Positions 42,893 to 50,969 of a DNA stretch of 64,000 bases are shown here, one piece after another. Each line of letters begins with the position of its first letter. Positions within the stretch are counted from its first letter, which is position 1. This stretch comes from Propionibacteriaceae bacterium UBA6122 (GTDB taxonomy: Bacteria; Actinomycetota; Actinomycetes; Propionibacteriales; Propionibacteriaceae): positions 15,088 through 79,087 of the forward strand of contig DIVW01000001.1 in assembly GCA_002428365.1 (NCBI GenBank), given 5' to 3'. Position numbers and translations under genes: made by a program. The notes beneath the pieces were generated by a model. The model made no database searches. It was not told the DNA's origin and worked only from the letters and a program-made list of their open reading frames with translations.

Positions 42893-43600
42893 GTGTACAG
42901 CTTCACCAACGATCCCGACGCCGATGGCGTCGGGATCGCTTTCTTCAATGCGGTCGCCCCAAGTGGTGGGCGGTTGGATCTGACCCTGCGAAGTGCCTCG
43001 AGTTGGCGCGGTGCTGACTGGGATTTGGTGGAAGCCGAGCTTGGACTGCCGGTGTTGAACGCCTATGAGGTGCATGGGGATCGGGCGCTGGTGGTCTCCT
43101 CGGCCAGCGATGCTCGTGCCGTTGCAGTCGAGCACGCCGATGGGCTGGTGACCACCAGCAAGCGACTTGGGTTGGCGGTGCGCGTGGCAGATTGCCTCCC
43201 GGTGCTGCTGGCTGATTCCCAGGCCGGAGTAATCGGTGCAGCCCATGCTGGGCGAGTTGGTTTGGCTGGCGGGGTGTTGATTTCGGTGGTTGATCAGATG
43301 CGCCGCCTTGGAGCTGAGGCGATCTCGGCCTGGATCGGTCCGCACATCTGCGGGGAGTGTTATGAAGTGCCGGCCGAGCTGCGAGCGGACTACTGCCACC
43401 GGATGCCTGCTGCCGCAGCTTGGACGAGCTGGGGGACCCCCAGTCTGGACCTGGGCCGGGCGGCGGCTGAGCAGCTGGTGGGCCTGGACTGCGTGGTGAG
43501 CCGGGTTGACCCCTGTACCCGCACGACAGAAACCCTGCATTCCCATCGACGAGATGGCACCGCAGCGGGCCGGCAGGCCGGTGTGGTGTGGTTGCCCTGA
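42893..43600 (+). CDS. pgeF: Peptidoglycan editing factor PgeF / YfiH-type purine nucleoside enzyme
   Basis: 235 residues of the YfiH (DUF152) family. Metal and catalytic residues are seen in NAYEVHGDRA (His), VADCLPVLL (Cys) and AAHAGRVGLAGG (His). Members cleave or phosphorolyse purine nucleosides and in E. coli prevent misincorporated amino acids in the stem peptide. Directly after ftsZ, as usual in actinobacteria, with AGGAGG before GTG 42893. The gene normally next (yggS, PLP-binding) is absent here. Confidence 0.9.
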   Translation: MYSFTNDPDADGVGIAFFNAVAPSGGRLDLTLRSASSWRGADWDLVEAELGLPVLNAYEVHGDRALVVSSASDARAVAVEHADGLVTTSKRLGLAVRVADCLPVLLADSQAGVIGAAHAGRVGLAGGVLISVVDQMRRLGAEAISAWIGPHICGECYEVPAELRADYCHRMPAAAAWTSWGTPSLDLGRAAAEQLVGLDCVVSRVDPCTRTTETLHSHRRDGTAAGRQAGVVWLP

Positions 43601-43703
43601 GTCGCAGTCGACCTAAGGTCGTCGTCGCGTGTCGTTGGCGGCCTTCCCGGCTCCGGCGCCGGATCGGGTTACAGTTTTTCTGAGTACGGCAACCTAAAGG
43701 GGC

Positions 43704-44195
43704 ATGACTATGGCTGATGGCTTGAGGAAGGCCGCTGTTTGGCTCGGCTTGGTCTCGGACGATGACTACTCCGAGGTTGATCCACAGGCTGACGATGTCA
43801 CTGAACAGGTGCCAGCAGCGCGCGAGTTGGCTAAGTCGGGCACTACGGCGGACGCACCGGCGACGGTTACCGAGCTCGAATCGCGGCGTCCGGTTCGCGA
43901 TCAGCCCCGGGTTGCCGACATCAATCGGATCATCACGGTGCACCCCCGCACCTACAACGAGGCGCGCACGATCGGGGAGAACTTCCGTGAAGGTGTCCCG
44001 GTGATCATGAACGTCTCCGACATGGATGAGGCTGACGCCAAGCGCTTGGTCGACTTCTCTGCCGGGCTGATCTTTGGGTTGCGCGGAAGCATTGAGCGCA
44101 TCACCAGCAAGGTCTTCCTCCTCTCACCACACAATGTGTCGGTGACCGCAGAGGACAAAGAGCGCCTCGCTGGCGGATTTTTCAACCAATCCTGA
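43704..44195 (+). CDS. sepF: Cell division protein SepF
   Basis: Membrane anchor for FtsZ, 163 residues. The amphipathic N-terminus MADGLRKAAVWLGLVSDDDY binds membrane; a 50-residue acidic linker leads to the SepF core INRIITVHPRTYNEARTIGENFREGVPVIMNVSDMDEADAKRLVDFSAGLIFGLRG..., followed by KVFLLSP. Start ATG 43704 (MTMAD) or ATG 43710; AAAGGGG lies upstream. TACAGT at 43670 could be its -10. Confidence 0.95.
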   Translation: MTMADGLRKAAVWLGLVSDDDYSEVDPQADDVTEQVPAARELAKSGTTADAPATVTELESRRPVRDQPRVADINRIITVHPRTYNEARTIGENFREGVPVIMNVSDMDEADAKRLVDFSAGLIFGLRGSIERITSKVFLLSPHNVSVTAEDKERLAGGFFNQS

Positions 44196-44209
44196 TCTGA
44201 CAAGCCTTA

Positions 44210-44488
44210 ATGCAGATGGTGCTCGCGGCGCTCGGCCTCGTGGCGTGGGCGTATTTGGGCTTGCTGACCGCTCGCGCGGCACTTTCCTGGATGCCCGTGC
44301 TGATTCGAGATTGGCGCCCGGTTGGGCCCCTGCAAGTGGTTGCCGAGGCCGTCGCGACCCTCACTGATCCGCCCTTGAAATTCCTGGGGCGGTTCGTGCC
44401 GGTGTTGCGGTTGGGCCAGGTGAATCTCGATCTCGCCTTCCTGCTGCTGTACCTGGCCGTGCTCTGGCTGGCCAGAACCCTGTGGTAG
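44210..44488 (+). CDS. YggT family membrane protein
   Basis: 92 residues with two membrane segments (about 3-25 and 72-90) and the family's PPLKFLGRFVPVLRLGQVNLDLAFLLLYLAV end. Lies between sepF and divIVA as in most actinobacteria, suggesting a role linked to septum or polar growth; no mechanism is known. No clear ribosome site precedes the ATG. Confidence 0.88.
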   Translation: MQMVLAALGLVAWAYLGLLTARAALSWMPVLIRDWRPVGPLQVVAEAVATLTDPPLKFLGRFVPVLRLGQVNLDLAFLLLYLAVLWLARTLW

Positions 44489-44548
44489 CGGCGAGGAAAA
44501 ATGTCTGTACCTCCGGTTTACCCCCGGGCCACGCAATACAGTTGGTTA

Positions 44549-44578
44549 TTGGATTGATCAATCGGGCTGCACTAGCCT
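44549..44578 (+). promoter_or_regulatory. Promoter of divIVA
   Basis: TTGGAT (44549-44554) and TAGCCT (44573-44578) with an 18-nt spacer, 61 nt before the divIVA ATG. The palindrome ATTGATCAAT overlaps the -35 side and might bind a regulator. Confidence 0.55.
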
Positions 44579-44639
44579 GAGAACGACCTAACGAGTCCCG
44601 GCTTGGCCGAGGTTCGTAACCGAGCACGTGAGGTGAGCA

Positions 44640-45638
44640 ATGACCCTGACCCTGGAGCAGGTCCGCCAGACCCGCTTTCACTTGGCGCGGAGAAACGGCT
44701 ATGAGCCGGTCGACGTCGACAACTTCGTCGACAAAGTCGAGGCGACGCTCGCCCAGCTGACCGAAGAGAACGGTGCACTGAAGCAGCAGATCGAGTCGCT
44801 GAGCAGTAGCCAGCCCTCGAGTGTCTTCGTCCCCGGCGACTCCGGTGCTAGCGACCGCGCAAGGGCTGACCTGCAGCGCCGTGAAGCCGAGCTTGAAGGA
44901 ACCCGCAACGAGTTGGCTGGCAGGAGTGAGGAACTCAACCGGCGTAGCCAGGAGTTGGGTTCGGCTCGTGACGAGCTGTCCCGAGCCCAATCCGAGATCC
45001 AAGCTTTGCGGTCTGAGGTAGCCAATCTTCGCCAGGCTGGCGACGCTGCGTCTCACATGCCAGTCGGCGGCAGCGTGATCTCCACCGGCAAGATCGAGAA
45101 CATCGTGGTGACCACGTCCGCGGAGGCCTCCCCGGCAGTCACCAGGCTGCTGCAGATGGCCACCGAACAGGCTGAGCGCCTGGTGGGCGAGTCGCAGGTG
45201 GAGGCCCAGCGGATCTTGGCAACAGCTCGTGCTGAGGCCGAGAACGTCATCGACAGCGCCAACCGGAAAGCTCACGAGACTCTCACCGATGCGCGTACTC
45301 GCGCCGATCGGATCGAGTCTGAGGCTCGGGTCAACGCTGAGAAGGTCACCGCTGAGGCGCAACAGCGTGCCGACTCGGTTACCGGCGAGGCGGAGAGCCG
45401 TCGAGCGGAGATGTTCACCAAGCTCGAAGCGGAGCGTGACACGCTGCGGAGCAAGGTGGAGCAGCTGCGTTCCTTCGAGAACAACTACCGCAGCCTGCTG
45501 ACCAATCATCTGCAGAGCCAGTTGCGGTCGCTCGGCGAGGTTCGGCTTGAGCCCGGAAATGCTCCCGGCGTCCTCAGCGAGCCGTCGCAGGGATCCGCGA
45601 CGCCGAGGCTCGACGCCCTACTTGGCGAAGGCCGCTAG
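44640..45638 (+). CDS. divIVA: Polar growth protein DivIVA (Wag31-like)
   Basis: Coiled-coil cytoskeletal protein marking poles and septa, 332 residues. The N-terminal lipid-binding domain is LEQVRQTRFHLARRNGYEPVDVDNFVDKVEATL; residues 50-140 and 170-290 are heptad-rich coiled coils, split by a glycine/serine linker (MPVGGSVISTG). The second coil is full of alanine, glutamate and arginine as in Wag31. GAGGTGAGC before the ATG serves as ribosome site. The Ala/Ser-rich end carries no recognisable tail motif. Phosphorylation by Ser/Thr kinases is known for relatives, not visible here. Confidence 0.93.
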   Translation: MTLTLEQVRQTRFHLARRNGYEPVDVDNFVDKVEATLAQLTEENGALKQQIESLSSSQPSSVFVPGDSGASDRARADLQRREAELEGTRNELAGRSEELNRRSQELGSARDELSRAQSEIQALRSEVANLRQAGDAASHMPVGGSVISTGKIENIVVTTSAEASPAVTRLLQMATEQAERLVGESQVEAQRILATARAEAENVIDSANRKAHETLTDARTRADRIESEARVNAEKVTAEAQQRADSVTGEAESRRAEMFTKLEAERDTLRSKVEQLRSFENNYRSLLTNHLQSQLRSLGEVRLEPGNAPGVLSEPSQGSATPRLDALLGEGR

Positions 45639-45655
45639 AAAAACCACGCAATCGC

Positions 45656-45688
45656 AACGCGCCCCGGTCGAAAGACCGGGGCGCGTTT
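45656..45688 (+). terminator. Intrinsic terminator after divIVA
   Basis: A 14-bp perfect stem (45656-45669 with 45674-45687) capped by a GAAA tetraloop and ending in GTTT. It closes the division cluster. Confidence 0.92.
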
Positions 45689-45734
45689 GCTGGTACTCTC
45701 CATCCCCAGTGATCACAGCAGGAGGGATCTGACA

Positions 45735-46172
45735 ATGCCACCGGCCCAGCGTCGGGGGGCCACCCCCAAGGCTCCCGTAACCTCCTTCCCGGTTGCTGAG
45801 GGCGAAGAGCCCTGGACCGAGGAAGAAGTAGCAGAAATCCGCGAGGAGCTCCTGGCCGAAATGGCCAGGATGGAAAAGGCCATCGAGGTCGCGGAGGCCG
45901 GCTTGGCCGACCTCTTCGAGGATGGCGGCGACGGAGCCGGGCGCGACCCGGCCGATGTTGGCTCGTCCAACTTCGAGCGCGACCAAGAGATGTCGCTGGC
46001 TCAGAACGCCCGGGAGATGCTCGAACAGGCTCAGAACGCCTACCGGCTCTTTGAGTCGGGAAGCTACGGGATCTGCGAGTCCTGTGGCGAACCGATCGGT
46101 AAGGATCGGCTACAGGTATTCCCGCGGGCCACCATGTGTGTGGCCTGCAAGCAGCGGGAGGAACGGCGATAG
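45735..46172 (+). CDS. TraR/DksA-type zinc-finger protein
   Basis: 145 residues. Helical middle (EEVAEIREELLAEMARMEKAIE...) and C-terminal C4 zinc finger CESCGEPIGKDRLQVFPRATMCVACK. Aspartates at the coiled-coil tip, which let E. coli DksA modulate RNA polymerase, are not clearly conserved. Actinobacterial members of this family commonly precede lspA. ATG 45735 has AGGAGGG 9 nt upstream, and the leading open frame overlaps the terminator. Confidence 0.85.
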   Translation: MPPAQRRGATPKAPVTSFPVAEGEEPWTEEEVAEIREELLAEMARMEKAIEVAEAGLADLFEDGGDGAGRDPADVGSSNFERDQEMSLAQNAREMLEQAQNAYRLFESGSYGICESCGEPIGKDRLQVFPRATMCVACKQREERR

Positions 46173-46741
46173 CCGCTCAGCACGCCAACGGTTCCGCGCG
46201 CCGGTACTGGGTACTGGCCGCGGCAATCGGGGCGTCCGGGCTGGTGGTTGACCAAGCAGTCAAAGCAGCCGCGATCGCCAATCTCGATCCGCAACACCCG
46301 ATCCCCCTGTTGGGGGGCCTGGTGACCCTGCAGCTCATTCGCAACCCGGGCGCGGCGTTCAGCATGGGCGAGGGCTTCACCGTGGTGCTCACCTTCGTCG
46401 CCATTGCTGCGCTGATTGGTGTTGCGGGTTGGGGTCTGCCGCGGGTGCGGCACTACGGGTGGGCGGTGACGGGGGGATTCCTGCTCGCTGGCATCTCGGG
46501 CAACCTCTATGACCGCCTCTTCCGGGAGCCAGGGCCCCTGCAAGGCCACGTCGTGGACTTCATCCAGCTGCCCTACTTTGCGATTATCAACGTCGCCGAC
46601 ATCTTCATCACCTCAGCCGCGGTGCTGGTGGTCTGGTTAAGCATGATCAGCCAGGTGGGCCTGGACGGGTCCAAGCTGAAGGATGAAGGCATCGCCGCTG
46701 CCGCCGAGGACGGCGAGCAGGACGGCAGCCCAGGTGGCTAG
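46136..46741 (+). CDS. lspA: Lipoprotein signal peptidase
   Basis: Cleaves the signal peptide of lipidated prolipoproteins. About 190 residues with four membrane helices. Hallmarks: GLVVDQAVKA, LIRNPGAAFSM, GNLYDRLF and HVVDFIQLPYFAIINVADIFIT, the last two holding the catalytic aspartates. The start is unsettled: GTG 46136 is the only usual start codon in frame before the first helix but overlaps the zinc-finger gene by 37 nt; a rare ATA at 46166, preceded by GGGAGGA, would give a more natural N-terminus. Confidence 0.93.
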   Translation: MCGLQAAGGTAIAAQHANGSARRYWVLAAAIGASGLVVDQAVKAAAIANLDPQHPIPLLGGLVTLQLIRNPGAAFSMGEGFTVVLTFVAIAALIGVAGWGLPRVRHYGWAVTGGFLLAGISGNLYDRLFREPGPLQGHVVDFIQLPYFAIINVADIFITSAAVLVVWLSMISQVGLDGSKLKDEGIAAAAEDGEQDGSPGG

Positions 46742-47654
46742 CGTCTGGCTGGTGCCTGATGGGCTGGACGGTGACCGGGTCGATGCGGCCGCTGCCCGCA
46801 TTACCGGGCTGTCCCGTAGCCGGATCGAAGAACTGGCCGAGGCCGGCCAGGTGATGGTGAACTCGCAGACTGTTTCGAAATCTCATCGGGTGCGTGCCGG
46901 TGACCTACTTGAGATGGAAATTGGCGCCGCCGCGGTGGTGGAGGTCGTCCCGCAGATGGTGGCGGGCATCGGCATCGTCTATGACGACGCCGACATCGTC
47001 GTGGTGGACAAGCCGGCCGGCGTTGCAGCCCATCCGAGTCTCGGCTGGGATGGACCATCGGTGGTTGAGCACCTGGCCGCGGCTGGCTTCAGAATCTCTA
47101 CGTCGGGCGTGGCAGAGCGGCAGGGAGTCGTCCAGCGCCTCGACGTGGGCACCACGGGACTGATGGTGGTAGCTAAGAGCGAACCGGCCTACACCGCGCT
47201 CAAACGCGCCTTCCGCTCCCGGGAAGTAAGCAAGATTTATCACACCCTCGTGCAGGGCCTTCCTGACCCGCTGGTGGGCACGATTGACGCCCCGATCGGA
47301 CGGCACCCGGGCGCGGACTACAAGATGGCCGTCGTGGGCGGTGGACGGCACAGCGTCACCCACTATGAAGTGCTGGAGGCCTTTCGCTATGTGAGCCTGC
47401 TGGAGGTGCACCTGGAGACGGGGCGAACCCACCAGATCCGGGTGCACATGCAAGCTATTCGCCACCCTTGCGTGGGTGATCCCACTTATGGTGCCGATCC
47501 GGTGTTGGCGCGCCGACTCGGCTTGGAGCGGCAGTGGCTGCACGCTGTCCAACTCGGCTTCGTCCACCCACGTACCGGTGAAGCCGTTGAATTCCGGTCA
47601 GAGTACCCCCAAGACCTCGTCGCCGCATTGGCAACCGTACGTAGGGACTCTTAG
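46734..47654 (+). CDS. RluD-type 23S rRNA pseudouridine synthase
   Basis: 306 residues. N-terminal S4 RNA-binding domain (DGDRVDAAAARITGLSRSRIEELAEAGQVMVNSQTVSKSHRVRAGD, first 70 residues) and the RluA/RluD catalytic domain with the aspartate in QRLDVGTTGLMVVAKS; the residue before RLD is Gln rather than the usual His. LETGRTHQIRVHMQAIRHPCVGDPTYG is the family block. Which uridines it modifies is unproven, RluD sites being likely. GTG start overlaps lspA by 8 nt. Confidence 0.92.
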   Translation: MASVWLVPDGLDGDRVDAAAARITGLSRSRIEELAEAGQVMVNSQTVSKSHRVRAGDLLEMEIGAAAVVEVVPQMVAGIGIVYDDADIVVVDKPAGVAAHPSLGWDGPSVVEHLAAAGFRISTSGVAERQGVVQRLDVGTTGLMVVAKSEPAYTALKRAFRSREVSKIYHTLVQGLPDPLVGTIDAPIGRHPGADYKMAVVGGGRHSVTHYEVLEAFRYVSLLEVHLETGRTHQIRVHMQAIRHPCVGDPTYGADPVLARRLGLERQWLHAVQLGFVHPRTGEAVEFRSEYPQDLVAALATVRRDS

Positions 47655-47676
47655 GCGCCTACCTAGGTGCGTCCAC

Positions 47677-47682
47677 TAGCCT
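47677..47682 (+). promoter_or_regulatory. -10 box of pyk
   Basis: TAGCCT, 6 nt before GTG 47689 with no ribosome site, the spacing expected for a leaderless mRNA. Confidence 0.55.
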
Positions 47683-47688
47683 GTGGGC

Positions 47689-49095
47689 GTGCGTAGAGCG
47701 AAGATTGTTTGCACGATCGGTCCAGCAACCGACTCGGCAGAGAAGTTGGTGGAGCTGGTAGCGGCCGGAATGAACGTCGCCAGGCTCAACATGAGCCACG
47801 GGGATCACATCCTGCACGCCCAGCGGGTGGAGTGGATCCGGGATGCAGCCAGGGCCGCTGGGCGGCCGGTTGGCATTTTGGCCGATTTGCAGGGTCCCAA
47901 GATCCGGCTGGGGGAGTTCGAGAACGGCGCGGCTGAGTTAGTGGCCGGCCAGCAGTTCGTCATCACCATCGACGATGTGGCTGGCACTGCCGAGCGTGCG
48001 TCGACAACTTTGAAGACTCTCACCGCCGACGTGACCGCTGGCGACCAGATCCTGATCAACGACGGCGCGATCGAGTTGGTCGCGCTGGCGGTGACTGATA
48101 CCGAGGTCATCACCGAGGTGATCGTTGGTGGACGAGTATCTGATCACAAGGGCATCAACCTCCCCGGAGTGCCGGTCAGCGTGCCTGCGTTGAGCGCTAA
48201 GGACGAGCGCGACCTGCGCTGGGCGTTACGCCACGGGGTGGACATGGTCGCCTTGTCGTTCGTGCGTAGCGCTGCCGACATCGAGCCAGTCCGGCAGGTG
48301 ATGGAATCGGAGGGGCGTCACGTCCCAGTGATCGCCAAGCTGGAGAAGCCTCAAGCCCTGGAAAACCTCGATGCAGTCATCGACACCTTTGATGCGTTCA
48401 TGGTTGCCCGCGGTGATCTGGGGGTGGAGTTGCCGCTGGAGGACGTGCCGTCGGTGCAGAAGCGGATCATTGACGCCGCTCGGATCTGGGCCAAGCCAGT
48501 GATTGTGGCCACCCAAATGCTGGAATCGATGATCACTGCGCATCGACCCACCCGAGCTGAGGCCTCTGACGTGGCCAACGCGATTCTGGATGGTGCCGAT
48601 GCCCTGATGCTGTCGGGAGAGACCGCAGTAGGCGCCTACGCGATCGAAGCCGTGGACGTGATGTCGCGAATCATCACTCGGACTGAGGCTGAGGGTCTGG
48701 ACAAGATTCGCGCTCTGGCCTGGAATCCGCACACCACCCCGGGGGTGATCTCCAAGGCCGCGGTAGAAGTAGCCGAACGGGTGAACGCGAAATATCTCGC
48801 CGCCTTCACGATTTCTGGCGACACCCCGCATCGGCTGGCCCGGCTGCGTTCGGAGGTGCCGATCATGGCCTTCACCCCGCTGCCGAAGACCGCGCAAGAA
48901 CTCACCTTGTGCTGGGGCGTCCAGTCCTTCGTTACGCCTGAATACACCAACACCGACTCCATGGTCGCCTCGGTGCAGGACGCGTTGACCACGACCGGAT
49001 TCCTCAAGCGCGGTGATCGGGTAGTGATCGTGGCGGGCAACCCTGGCCGGACGATCTACCAGACGAACTCGCTGCGGGTTTACGAGATGGCCTGA
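47689..49095 (+). CDS. pyk: Pyruvate kinase
   Basis: Final glycolytic step, phosphoenolpyruvate + ADP to pyruvate + ATP. 468 residues. KIVCTIGPA and NVARLNMSHGDH at the start, LQGPKIRLGEF, the metal site in IAKLEKPQALENLD and MVARGDLGVELPLEDVPSVQKRII are diagnostic, and the C-terminal regulatory domain ends GDRVVIVAGNPG. Start GTG 47689 fits the -10 spacing and homologues; GTG 47683 adds two residues. Confidence 0.97.
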   Translation: MRRAKIVCTIGPATDSAEKLVELVAAGMNVARLNMSHGDHILHAQRVEWIRDAARAAGRPVGILADLQGPKIRLGEFENGAAELVAGQQFVITIDDVAGTAERASTTLKTLTADVTAGDQILINDGAIELVALAVTDTEVITEVIVGGRVSDHKGINLPGVPVSVPALSAKDERDLRWALRHGVDMVALSFVRSAADIEPVRQVMESEGRHVPVIAKLEKPQALENLDAVIDTFDAFMVARGDLGVELPLEDVPSVQKRIIDAARIWAKPVIVATQMLESMITAHRPTRAEASDVANAILDGADALMLSGETAVGAYAIEAVDVMSRIITRTEAEGLDKIRALAWNPHTTPGVISKAAVEVAERVNAKYLAAFTISGDTPHRLARLRSEVPIMAFTPLPKTAQELTLCWGVQSFVTPEYTNTDSMVASVQDALTTTGFLKRGDRVVIVAGNPGRTIYQTNSLRVYEMA

Positions 49096-49150
49096 GCCTG
49101 TTCGGAAGGTGAAAACCGTCGCGCCTTGGGTGGCTTGGCGCAATCCGCAA

Positions 49151-49156
49151 TAGAGT
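49151..49156 (+). promoter_or_regulatory. Possible -10 box of the DUF308-lipase gene
   Basis: TAGAGT, 6 nt before ATG 49163, with TTGGGT 19 nt further upstream (49126-49131). Consistent with a leaderless transcript. Confidence 0.5.
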
Positions 49157-49162
49157 TCAGGC

Positions 49163-50884
49163 ATGGCGCGAAGGGGGAAGCGCACGTTAGTTCGCGCTGC
49201 CATGGGTTTGACCAGCATGCTCGTTGGGGCGATGCTGACGCTGCGCCCGCTCTCAGCGCCCTCCCTTCTCGTCGTCAGTATCGCCATTGGGCTGGCGGTT
49301 GCAGCGTTCGCCGAGATCGTCCAGGGGACTCGAGCCGCGCCAGCGAGATGGCTGCTCGGCGGGATGTACCTCTTTGGCGCCATGATCTTGTTGATCTGGC
49401 CAGAGGTGCCGGTAATGGCCATTGGCGCGGTGGTGGGGCTGCTGCTGGTTGCCACCGGAGCCCTCGAGGTCTGGTCTGGTCTGCTTTCCCGCACCCGGTT
49501 GCCAGCGATGTTGGTAGGCGCGGCCGCCGGCGGACTCACAGTGGCCTTGGTGACGGGGGTGGTGACCGGCCTGCTCGGCGTGCTTACCGCGTTGTGGGCC
49601 GACGTGGTGCTGCTGCCGATGACCATCACTCTCGGCTTCCGGCTAATCCTGGTGGGGGCCGGCCTGCTGATTGACTTGTGGTACCCGCCCACCGGGCTGG
49701 GCGCCCCCACCGAACGTCAGCGCTTGAGCTGGCGCCTAATCGGACTCGGCCTGGCTACGGCATTGCTGTTTGCTGGGATTGCGGCCGATCACCAACGGCC
49801 TTATCCCTCGGAGTTCTACTACCGTGACATCCCTGCGGACACCCCAGCTGGCAGTCTGCTGCGGGCTGACGCCTATGCCGAGGGCATGGTTCCGGCCGGA
49901 ATGGCCATCCGGGTGCTCTATGCAACCTACGACGCCACCGGGACAGCTGTGGCGGCTAGCGCCGTGGTCTACGTCCCTTACTCAACCACTGCAGCCCAAC
50001 TCCCGGTGGTCGTCTGGGCGCATTCCGAGACTGGTAGCACGCAGGGGTGCGCACCATCGGTGATTGGCGAAGCGGCGGGCGGGTTGTCGGTGGTGCCGCA
50101 GCTTCTAGCGGCCGGTTACGCGGTGATCGCGCCGGACTATCCGGGATTAGGGACGGCCGGGGTACCCAGCTACCTGGTTGGCGTGGCTGAAGGGCGTTCG
50201 CTGCTGGACGCGGTCCGCGCCGCGGCCCAGATCCCTGGGCTTCGGCTGGGATCGGTGGCGTTGTGGGGCCATTCCCAAGGCGCTCACGCTGCGTTGTGGG
50301 CCGCGCAACTGGCTGCGGACTACGCACCAGCGGTGAAGATCGCTGGCGTCGCGGTGGACGGGCCCGTGGTCGATCCCGCTGTGCTGCTGGCCGGCAGCCC
50401 GACCAGCGATCAGGCCTCGCAGTTGTTGTATAGCTACGCCGCCAACTATCCAGAGGTGGTGGTCAGCGATTACCTCGATCCTGGCCAGCGGGCGGTCGCA
50501 ACCGAAACCGCCCATCGGTGTGGCGGGGCGGGCTGGGCGATGCAGAACTGGGTCTCGGTCGCTGGGGTGAGCCAGAAGTGGCTGACCTCGCCAGCGGCAG
50601 GGCCGTTGGCGGCGCGGCTGGCCCAAAACACACCCACGACGACTTCGGCACCGCTGCTGGTGACCCAGGGTGATGCTGATCAGGTGATTGGCAGTCAGTC
50701 CACCGACGCGTGGGTCGCCCACCTGTGCCGAGCGGGTCAGTTAGTCGACTACCGAACTTTTCCGGGGCTCGGGCATCAGAGCCCGGCCCGAGCCGATTCG
50801 CCCCAGCTTCCGGCGATTCAGGCTTGGTTGGCTGACCGATTCGTGGGCCGGACAGCACAGACCACCTGTGGTCAGCCACGCTGA
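49163..50884 (+). CDS. Fusion of a DUF308/HdeD-like membrane domain and a secretory-lipase-type hydrolase
   Basis: 573 residues. The first 195 form about six membrane helices in the HdeD/DUF308 pattern (LVGAMLTLRPLSAPSLLVVSIAIGLAVAAFAEI, GLLLVATGALEVWSGL). After a seventh helix (about 190-207) comes an alpha/beta hydrolase of the lipase LIP family, with the nucleophile in LWGHSQGAHAAL, a late aspartate in VTQGDADQVI and histidine in FPGLGHQSP. VVVWAHSETG and CAPS are typical of secretory lipases. The hydrolase would lie outside the membrane. Substrate unknown (short esters or triglycerides). Confidence 0.8.
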   Translation: MARRGKRTLVRAAMGLTSMLVGAMLTLRPLSAPSLLVVSIAIGLAVAAFAEIVQGTRAAPARWLLGGMYLFGAMILLIWPEVPVMAIGAVVGLLLVATGALEVWSGLLSRTRLPAMLVGAAAGGLTVALVTGVVTGLLGVLTALWADVVLLPMTITLGFRLILVGAGLLIDLWYPPTGLGAPTERQRLSWRLIGLGLATALLFAGIAADHQRPYPSEFYYRDIPADTPAGSLLRADAYAEGMVPAGMAIRVLYATYDATGTAVAASAVVYVPYSTTAAQLPVVVWAHSETGSTQGCAPSVIGEAAGGLSVVPQLLAAGYAVIAPDYPGLGTAGVPSYLVGVAEGRSLLDAVRAAAQIPGLRLGSVALWGHSQGAHAALWAAQLAADYAPAVKIAGVAVDGPVVDPAVLLAGSPTSDQASQLLYSYAANYPEVVVSDYLDPGQRAVATETAHRCGGAGWAMQNWVSVAGVSQKWLTSPAAGPLAARLAQNTPTTTSAPLLVTQGDADQVIGSQSTDAWVAHLCRAGQLVDYRTFPGLGHQSPARADSPQLPAIQAWLADRFVGRTAQTTCGQPR

Positions 50885-50898
50885 TCTGCCCGTCTTTG

Positions 50899-50930
50899 TG
50901 CCGAGGGGGAGTCGAACCTCCCCGGGCTAA
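50899..50930 (-). other. tRNA 3'-end-like remnant
   Basis: Read on the minus strand this contains a T-arm-like TTCGACTCCCC and an acceptor-like CTCGGCA, as in the 3' end of tRNA-Leu at 53621-53703, but no 5' half of a tRNA can be found upstream and the T-loop pairing is imperfect. It lies just past the end of the GGDEF gene and looks like a leftover attachment site or tRNA fragment. The 6-bp GGGGAG/CTCCCC stem could also help terminate the GGDEF transcript. Confidence 0.5.
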
Positions 50931-50969
50931 GGAACCCTCGCTACGTCCGCCTTGGTTGGCGCGTATTCA

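Noticed and set aside
48226..49710. 494-codon minus-strand open frame opposite pyk
   Set aside because: It is a shadow: the plus strand encodes textbook pyruvate kinase and the translated minus frame has no family pattern. The same applies to long antisense frames opposite murD (35804-37039), rpsA (58441-59724) and polA (55058-56530).
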